Source: an uncultured Chloroflexota bacterium (GTDB lineage Bacteria; Chloroflexota; Limnocylindria; Limnocylindrales; Limnocylindraceae). Taken from it: a DNA stretch of 5,202 nt. Position numbers and translations under genes: made by a program. The notes beneath the pieces were generated by a model, which made no database searches, had not been told where the DNA came from, and was given only the letters and a program-made list of their open reading frames with translations. How positions within the stretch are numbered: the first letter of the stretch is position 1; each line of letters begins with the position of its first letter. Location of the stretch: the NCBI GenBank assembly GCA_937864085.1, contig CALMIH010000043.1, positions 1 to 5,202 on the forward strand, read 5' to 3'. Below, one piece after another: positions 1 to 5,202 of this stretch.

Positions 1-837
1 ATGCGTGGGGATCGCGCAGTCACGGGGGCAACTGACAGGGGCGAAGCGCTGAGCGTGATCAAGAGCGTTGCGGCGGCGGTTAATGCGCCACTCACCATTG
101 CAACGCATGGAGCAATCCGAACACTGGGACGCGACGGCATTGAGGTTGAGCTACCACGACTCGGCGCCGTCAGGGTGGGGCTCCTCGGGCGCCACCAAGG
201 AGAGAACGCCGCGGTGGCGCTCGCCACGCTTGACGCAATGAAGGCTGCGGGGATCACTACGGTGAGCGATGAAGAGATCAGGGCTGGATTCGCCGCCGCG
301 CGCTGGCCAGGCCGCATGGAGCTGATCAGCGGCGCGTTCGGCGCAAGCGACCAGCGCGATCTCTTACTTGATGGTGCACACAATGAAGATGGCGCTGCTG
401 CACTCGCAGCCGCAGTGAGCGATCTTGCGCCGCTGCTCCGTGACGGCGATGGCGAGAGTGGAGCGGGTGGCGTAACGCTCATCTTTGCGGCAATGGCAGA
501 CAAGTCAATTGCGAAGATCTTTGGTGAACTCGCACGTTCACCACTACTGCAATCGGCGCGCGTCATCTGCACCAGCGTCAGCGATGACCGATCGTCAACA
601 CCAGAGGCGCTCGCCGCAATGGCGCGCGGAGCGGGTCTTGGCGCAAGAGTTGAGACCGCCGCCGATCCGCGCGCAGCGCTCAACGCAGCATCGCGTGATC
701 GCGGTGCGGTGATCGTTGCAGGGTCGCTCTACCTGGTTGGCGCAGTGCGCGAGCAACTCTTGCGTCAAGGGCGACTCCCGGACGACGGGAGCCTTGATCG
801 GCTAACGACTACTGGTCCGGCCGAATCCCAAGGGTGA
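1..837 (+). CDS. folC: Bifunctional folylpolyglutamate synthase / dihydrofolate synthase, C-terminal part (5' end outside window)
   Basis: FolC is a cytoplasmic Mur-ligase-like enzyme that uses ATP to join glutamate to dihydropteroate or to reduced folates. The visible 278 residues show the C-terminal half of the central domain and the whole C-terminal ligase domain. Family landmarks are GRHQGENAAVAL (about 63-74), RWPGRMELI (101-109), LLLDGAHNEDGAAAL (121-135), a Rossmann-like strand followed by MADK (165-168), and VAGSLYLVGAVR (239-250). These match the usual FolC order. The family is normally about 420-450 residues with an N-terminal P-loop (GTNGKGS); that motif is absent here, so about 150 residues are missing. 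The ATG at position 1 falls inside the conserved region and is probably not the real start. The stop at 835-837 lies inside the 3' end of the convergent protease gene. The family assignment is firm; substrate breadth (dihydropteroate, folates or both) cannot be judged. Confidence 0.93.
   Translation: MRGDRAVTGATDRGEALSVIKSVAAAVNAPLTIATHGAIRTLGRDGIEVELPRLGAVRVGLLGRHQGENAAVALATLDAMKAAGITTVSDEEIRAGFAAARWPGRMELISGAFGASDQRDLLLDGAHNEDGAAALAAAVSDLAPLLRDGDGESGAGGVTLIFAAMADKSIAKIFGELARSPLLQSARVICTSVSDDRSSTPEALAAMARGAGLGARVETAADPRAALNAASRDRGAVIVAGSLYLVGAVREQLLRQGRLPDDGSLDRLTTTGPAESQG
775..791 (-). terminator. Hairpin just downstream of the protease gene, possible operon terminator
   Basis: CTCCCG-GACGA-CGGGAG gives a perfect 6-bp GC-rich stem with a 5-nt loop. 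On the minus strand it begins 17 nt after the protease stop, inside the last part of folC. No T-run follows, so it is not a canonical intrinsic terminator; it could be a pause or 3'-end stabilising structure, or chance in GC-rich coding DNA. Confidence 0.3.
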
Positions 838-2041
838 CTGAGATCTGAACTGTTGCTCCGGCGCGGAGCACGTCCAAGATGATCACCGCCCCGGGCGAGT
901 ACTGGACCAAGAGGTCTTGCAGTGGGTGTTGTTCGTCAATCAGCACGCCTTGCACCTTAGTGATGATGTCGCCGTCGGCGAGGCCGGCCGCTTCGGCGGG
1001 GCTCCCTGGCACGATCCCTGACTCCGTCCCGCCTGAGATCCAAGCCCCCTGAAAGAGGGTGAGGTTGTTCTCCGCCGCAGTGCGGCGATCAAGGGCAACG
1101 TAGCGAATGCCGATCCATGGGCGGGAGAGCTCAATCCCAGCGAGCGCCTGCTCCATGATCGGTCGTGCAATGTCAATTGGGATCGCAAAGCCGATCCCCG
1201 CCCCTTCAGTGGAGATGGCGGTATTGATGCCGATCACGGCGCCGCTTGAGTCAACGAGCGCGCCACCAGAGTTTCCCGGGTTGATCGCGGCGTCCGTCTG
1301 GAGGAGGCCGTCGAGCCGACCAGACTCGGTGGTGATCTCTCGCCCAATGGCGGAGATGATCCCGGCCGTTACTGAATTCGTATAGACGCCGAGAGGCGAG
1401 CCGATCGCAATGGCGGTCTGCCCAACCTGGATGGCGCTCGAGCGGCCGAGCGTTGCGGCGGTAAGTCCGGTCGCCTCCACCTTGACGATCGCGAGATCGG
1501 TCAGCGTGTCAATGCCATAGACAAGCCCAGGGAAGTCACGACCGTCCTCAAGATGAACGGTCATGGCGGTTGCACCCTCAACAACGTGTCGATTTGTGAC
1601 GATCCAACCGTCTGCCGAATAGATCACACCAGATCCAACCGCCTCGCCGTCGACACCTGTCACTTCTAGGGTGACGATCGCCGGTGAGATGCGCTCGGCA
1701 ACGCTGACGGTCGCGGACTGCTCTGAGACGAGCGTCTGACGGATCTGCTCGCCGATATCTCCACTCCCGTTGAAGCCACCAAGCAGTAGCACGGTTGCCC
1801 CTGCGCCACCTGCAGCACCAAAGATGAGTGAGAGGGCGAGGAGGCCGAGGATCGCTCGCCGCCCAATCGCGCTTACTCGCTTCTCTGCCGGCGCCTCGCC
1901 GCCGTCGCCAAGGAGTGGTTCAGGCTTCGGGTATCCGTCATCAAGCTTCTCAACCCAGGGCTGGGGATTTTCCGCCGGCTCTGGTTCAAATCGGAGCGTC
2001 TCTTGGCTGCGCTCGTCCGTCGGATCTGACGCTTTGCTCAC
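809..2041 (-). CDS. Membrane-anchored HtrA/DegP-like S1C serine protease with one PDZ domain
   Basis: This is a 410-residue trypsin-fold protease of the HtrA family, which degrades or refolds damaged envelope proteins. A cytoplasmic N-terminus of about 60 residues, rich in Pro, Glu and Asp, precedes one hydrophobic helix at about 63-90 with no signal-peptidase motif, so the protein should be anchored with its protease domain outside. The catalytic triad is His152 (in TNRHVV), Asp182 (in TDLAIVKV) and Ser258 (in NPGNSGGAL). A single PDZ domain covers about 308-405, with GSPAEAAGLADGDIITKVQG (346-365) as the carboxylate-binding and core part. The start is GTG at 2041-2039, overlapping the kinase stop as GTGA, with AAAGGAG 6 nt upstream. 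It is the last gene of the regulator-kinase-protease operon. This architecture matches PepD/HtrA of actinobacteria and HtrA/YyxA of Bacillus. Family call firm; native substrate unknown. Confidence 0.95.
   Translation of the reverse strand: MSKASDPTDERSQETLRFEPEPAENPQPWVEKLDDGYPKPEPLLGDGGEAPAEKRVSAIGRRAILGLLALSLIFGAAGGAGATVLLLGGFNGSGDIGEQIRQTLVSEQSATVSVAERISPAIVTLEVTGVDGEAVGSGVIYSADGWIVTNRHVVEGATAMTVHLEDGRDFPGLVYGIDTLTDLAIVKVEATGLTAATLGRSSAIQVGQTAIAIGSPLGVYTNSVTAGIISAIGREITTESGRLDGLLQTDAAINPGNSGGALVDSSGAVIGINTAISTEGAGIGFAIPIDIARPIMEQALAGIELSRPWIGIRYVALDRRTAAENNLTLFQGAWISGGTESGIVPGSPAEAAGLADGDIITKVQGVLIDEQHPLQDLLVQYSPGAVIILDVLRAGATVQISVTLGIRPDQ
854..870 (+). terminator. Hairpin just downstream of folC, possible terminator
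   Basis: TGCTCCG-GCG-CGGAGCA gives a perfect 7-bp stem with a 3-nt loop. It begins 16 nt after the folC stop, within the protease PDZ coding region. No T-run follows, so termination would need Rho or another mechanism. It mirrors the hairpin at 775-791 on the other side of the convergent overlap. Confidence 0.35.
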
Positions 2042-3794
2042 GCTCTCTCCTTTGTTGACTTGGTGGCGTCGTCGGCTGACGCGGCGGCGTCACGCGGTGT
2101 GCCTTGTTCTTCAACTGTAGATGATGAGGCATCGGCGCGAAGAACCTGCCGAAGACGAAGTGAAGTTTTCGCAACCTCTCCGAGCAGCGCTGCGGCGCGG
2201 CGCCCCACACTGATCAGCGATGCTGGTCCTTGCGGTGCTGGCGCTGGCTCCACCGTCTCATCGGCGATCTGTTCAGGATCTGCTGGAAGCGTCAGCGTGA
2301 AACTCGTTCCGCTCCCAAGGAGACTCTCCACCACGATCCGGCCCGCATGCATGTCAACAATTGACTTCACGATGGCAAGGCCAAGTCCAGAACCTGAAGC
2401 ACGCGTCGCCTTGCGCGCCGCAGCGAGCCCCTCTGTGCCGCGGTAGAAGCGATCAAAGATGCGCGGCAACTCTTCAGCGGAGATGCCAACCCCGCTGTCT
2501 GAGATGGTGATCGTTGCGGCGCCAGTTGCAAGTGGACGAACCGCAACGGAGACGCTCCCGCCGCGCGGTGTGAACTTCAACGCATTGGCAACAAGGTTCG
2601 CTACCGCCTGGCCAACAAGTGTTCCGTCATGGCGCACCATCACCCGTCGCGCTGGGAGGCGCTCGTCAAGCGCAACGCCACGTCGTCGTGCGCCAACGGC
2701 GGCTTGCTCAATCGCCGCGCGGACACTCGAGCGCAAATCTCCCTCTACAAAGTTCGGACGCGCAATGCCTGCGTCAAATCGGGAGAGCTCCAAGATATTC
2801 GCCGTGAGTGCATCCATGCGCTCAAGTTGGTTGCCAGCTTCAGTCAGGAGTCGCTTTCGCGTGGCGGCATCGGTCGTTGCGCTCTCGTCAAGTAGATCTA
2901 CGAAGGCGCGGAGTGCGGCGAGCGGCGTGCGAAGCTCATGCGAAACATCCGCCAGATGCTCCTGTCCACGATCGCGCTCACGACGAAGCGCCGCGACCGT
3001 CCCCTCGAGGCGACCAGCCATGCGATTGAACTGGCTCAAGAGCGCCTCCATCTCTACGTTCGCCGCAACCTCGCTTCCGGTCGGAACGCGTGCAGAGAGG
3101 TCACCGTCGCCAATCCTTGTCGCTGTTTCTGATAGGAGTCGTACTGGCTTCGCAAAGCGCTGTGCGGCGAGTGAAGCGAAAAAGATCGTAAGCAGCAGTG
3201 CAAAAATGCTAACGATAAGCACCAGGCTCGTGATTTGTGTGATGCGCGTGACGCGCGTGGAGAGTGGCTGCACGAGTGTGATCTCCATTGCGCCAACGGT
3301 GGATGTGCCTCCGAGCACCACTACCTCAGAGCCGCTCGTGATCGGATCTCGTCGCTCGCCAGCTGTTGGCTCTACGCCAGAAGAATCAATGGTGAACTTG
3401 GCGTCAGTCAGTGGTGTGAAAAGCTGTTGCGCCTCATCCCATGAGCCGAACTGAATGCGCACATCGGCGCGTGCGATCACTGTTGCAAGGCCTTGCAGTT
3501 CTGGATCCTGAAGCAAGAAGCGTTCCTGGACCGTAGGCGAGAGCGCGCCAGCCTTTGTGATAATCGCCTGCTCGCCGGCCGCGGCAATTGCAATGCTGCG
3601 CGCAGAGCTCGCCACCGCCATGCGGCGCACCTGCAGTGAAGTGAACTCCTGCGACTCGAGCTCTCTGCTCATCCTGTCCACCACGACGAACCCTGAAGTG
3701 AAGAGTGCAACCGCAACGATGCCGAGGAAGGCAGCAGTTAGTCGCGCGCGGAGACCGCGCGGCGGGAGTCCGTAGAGGCGCGAGAAGAGCGAGT

Positions 3795-3798
<4 letters not shown>
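2038..3798 (-). CDS. Two-component sensor histidine kinase, envelope-stress type (probable CTG start)
   Basis: A 586-residue membrane kinase if it starts at CTG 3798-3796. Domains in order: TM helix 1 (about 20-39), extracytoplasmic sensor region (about 40-188), TM helix 2 (about 189-212), HAMP (about 213-268), HisKA with the H-box DVSHELRTPL and phospho-acceptor His287, and HATPase_c with N-box NLVANALKFTP (Asn401, Asn405), G1 DSGVG (434-438), F-box IFDRFYRG (447-454) and G2 GSGLGLAIVK (469-478). A Pro/Ala/Ser-rich tail of about 79 residues follows. Start choice: the first conventional start, GTG at 3684, would remove TM1; the only start-like codon between the upstream in-frame stop (3826-3828) and there is CTG 3798. 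That codon overlaps the regulator stop as CTGA and has GGAG 6 nt upstream. It should autophosphorylate and pass phosphate to the upstream-encoded regulator. Kinase identity is firm, the start is likely, and the stimulus is unknown. Confidence 0.93.
2048..2054 (-). promoter_or_regulatory. Strong ribosome binding site for the HtrA-like protease
   Basis: AAAGGAG on the minus strand, 6 nt before the GTG start at 2041, lies inside the last codons of the kinase gene. It fixes the protease start at the GTGA overlap and would allow efficient reinitiation after kinase translation ends. Confidence 0.75.
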
Positions 3799-4523
<725 letters not shown>

Positions 4524-4529
4524 GCTCCG

Positions 4530-4535
4530 ATGCTA
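4530..4535 (-). promoter_or_regulatory. Candidate -10 element for the regulator-kinase-protease operon
   Basis: Read on the minus strand the hexamer is TAGCAT, of the TANNNT type. It ends 6 nt before the regulator ATG, so a transcript starting 6-7 nt downstream would begin at or next to the A of the start codon. This is the classic layout for a leaderless mRNA. I see no TTGACA-like -35 box at 16-18 nt. Assignment is by position and weak consensus only. Confidence 0.35.
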
Positions 4536-4537
4536 CA

Positions 4538-4549
4538 CCCCTGACGGGG
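4538..4549. promoter_or_regulatory. Short inverted repeat between the divergent genes, possible operator
   Basis: CCCC-TGAC-GGGG sits near the middle of the 42-bp gap, between the two candidate -10 elements. A bound protein could affect both promoters. The arms are only 4 bp, and OmpR-family regulators usually bind direct repeats rather than inverted ones, so this may be chance. Confidence 0.2.
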
Positions 4550-4550
4550 C

Positions 4551-4556
4551 TATCCT
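4551..4556 (+). promoter_or_regulatory. Candidate -10 element for the malic enzyme gene
   Basis: TATCCT (TANNNT type) lies 9 nt before the ATG at 4566, which would leave a leader of only about 2-3 nt. No purine-rich ribosome binding site fits in the gap, which agrees with a leaderless or nearly leaderless transcript. No clear -35 box is seen. It is a weak call because six-base matches occur by chance. Confidence 0.3.
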
Positions 4557-4565
4557 TCGCCTCGT

Positions 4566-5202
4566 ATGAGCACGCCAAGCGCCCCCCAGGTGATGAACGG
4601 CCATCTAACGCCCGCTGCCACCCTTGCGGTGAAGGAGCGCGGCAAGGCGCTGCTCAGCCGACCAACCCTGAATAAGGACACCGCCTTCAGCCGTGAGGAG
4701 CGCCGCCTCCTCGGCCTCGACGGGCTCCTCCCTGCGTCGATCCTGACCCTCGAGGAGCAGGTCGCCGTGGAGCTGGTCAAGATCCGCCGAAAGCAGGATC
4801 CGCTCGAGCGCTACATCGGCCTCGCTGCGCTGCAAGACCGCAACGAGACCCTCTTCTATCGCCTCCTTGTTGAGAACGTCGAAGAGTTCCTCCCCATCGT
4901 CTACACGCCCACCGTCGGTGAGGCGTGCAAGCGCTGGAGCCAAATCTGGCGTCGCGCGCGCGGCGCATGGATTACGCCCGAAGATGCATCGCGAATTCCT
5001 GAACTGCTGCGCAACGCTTCCGGCGGCGCAGAGATTCGCCTGATCGTTGTCACCGACAACGAGCGCATCCTCGGCCTCGGTGACCTTGGCGTTGGCGGCA
5101 TGGGCATCCCAATCGGCAAGCTTTCGCTCTACACCGCCGCCGCAGGGATTCAACCATCGTGGGCGCTTCCAGTCTCGCTTGATGTTGGCACCGACAACAG
5201 CG
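4566..5202 (+). CDS. NAD(P)-dependent malic enzyme, N-terminal part (3' end outside window)
   Basis: Oxidative decarboxylation of malate to pyruvate and CO2, with reduction of NAD(P), in the cytoplasm. The open frame from ATG 4566 continues for 212 codons to the window edge with no stop. Family landmarks are LNKDTAF (35-41), LGLDGLLP (49-56), IVYTPTVGEAC with the probable catalytic Tyr113, VVTDNERILGLGDLGVGGMG (161-180), IPIGKLSLY with the probable catalytic Lys185, and LPVSLDVGTDN (201-211). This is the large eukaryote/MaeA-like class, normally about 540-600 residues, not the small MaeB-like class, so roughly 350 residues including most of the NAD-binding domain lie outside. NAD or NADP preference cannot be decided. 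No Shine-Dalgarno sequence precedes the ATG; an alternative ATG at 4593 would remove nine unconserved residues. It is divergent from the regulator with a 42-bp gap. Confidence 0.95.
   Translation, partial: MSTPSAPQVMNGHLTPAATLAVKERGKALLSRPTLNKDTAFSREERRLLGLDGLLPASILTLEEQVAVELVKIRRKQDPLERYIGLAALQDRNETLFYRLLVENVEEFLPIVYTPTVGEACKRWSQIWRRARGAWITPEDASRIPELLRNASGGAEIRLIVVTDNERILGLGDLGVGGMGIPIGKLSLYTAAAGIQPSWALPVSLDVGTDNS

Noticed and set aside
1..3. ATG at position 1 as the true folC start
   Set aside because: Conserved FolC sequence is already under way there and the P-loop domain is absent, so the gene is cut by the window edge.
1770..2120. 116-codon + strand frame over the protease start and kinase end
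   Set aside because: Shadow of the protease N-terminus and kinase tail; low-complexity Ser/Arg/Pro translation with no ribosome binding site or domain.
2459..3454. 331-codon open frame on the + strand, antisense to the kinase
   Set aside because: It lies entirely opposite a kinase with all catalytic boxes intact. Its translation is Ser/Arg/Ala-rich with no recognisable domain, typical of the antisense frame of a high-GC gene.
3682..3684. GTG as the start of the kinase
   Set aside because: It would remove the first transmembrane helix and leave a 111-nt gap from the regulator stop, while the CTG at 3798 gives TM1, a spaced GGAG and a stop/start overlap like that of the next gene.
4605..5153. 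182-codon open frame on the - strand
   Set aside because: It is antisense to the malic enzyme frame, which carries many conserved motifs. The antisense translation resembles no family and begins and ends inside that gene.

Overview
This is a high-GC bacterial chromosome segment (about 60% G+C by eye) that is almost fully coding. It holds five genes: the 3' end of folC (+), a three-gene minus-strand operon of response regulator, sensor histidine kinase and membrane-anchored HtrA-type protease, and the 5' end of a large-type malic enzyme gene (+). The species cannot be fixed from the sequence. GC content, gene style and apparently leaderless first genes would suit an actinobacterium or a Chloroflexota-like lineage, but this is only a guess. 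No rRNA, tRNA, CRISPR array, insertion sequence or phage gene is visible.

Layout. From 1 to 837 (+) runs the C-terminal two thirds of folylpolyglutamate/dihydrofolate synthase, cut by the window edge. Its end overlaps the end of the protease gene, which converges on it, by 29 bp (809-837). The minus-strand operon reads from right to left: OmpR-family regulator (4523 to 3795), histidine kinase (3798 to 2038) and S1C serine protease with a PDZ domain (2041 to 809). Each junction is a 4-nt stop/start overlap, CTGA then GTGA, each with a Shine-Dalgarno sequence just upstream. The kinase therefore most likely starts at a CTG codon, 38 codons upstream of the first conventional start, and this restores its first transmembrane helix. 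Only 42 bp (4524-4565) separate the regulator from the divergent malic enzyme gene, which starts at 4566 and runs off the right edge.

How the genes work together. The regulator, kinase and protease look like an envelope-stress module. The kinase has an extracytoplasmic sensor region between two membrane helices, and the protease is anchored in the same membrane with its catalytic and PDZ domains outside. The order matches mprA-mprB-pepD of Mycobacterium tuberculosis and resembles other two-component systems that control HtrA proteases (CssRS, CutRS). folC (folate metabolism) and the malic enzyme (malate to pyruvate) are housekeeping neighbours with no evident functional link. I found no clearly new system. 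The most useful observations are the non-canonical kinase start, the likely leaderless divergent promoters, the symmetric pair of hairpins at the convergent overlap, and a marked excess of GATC sites.
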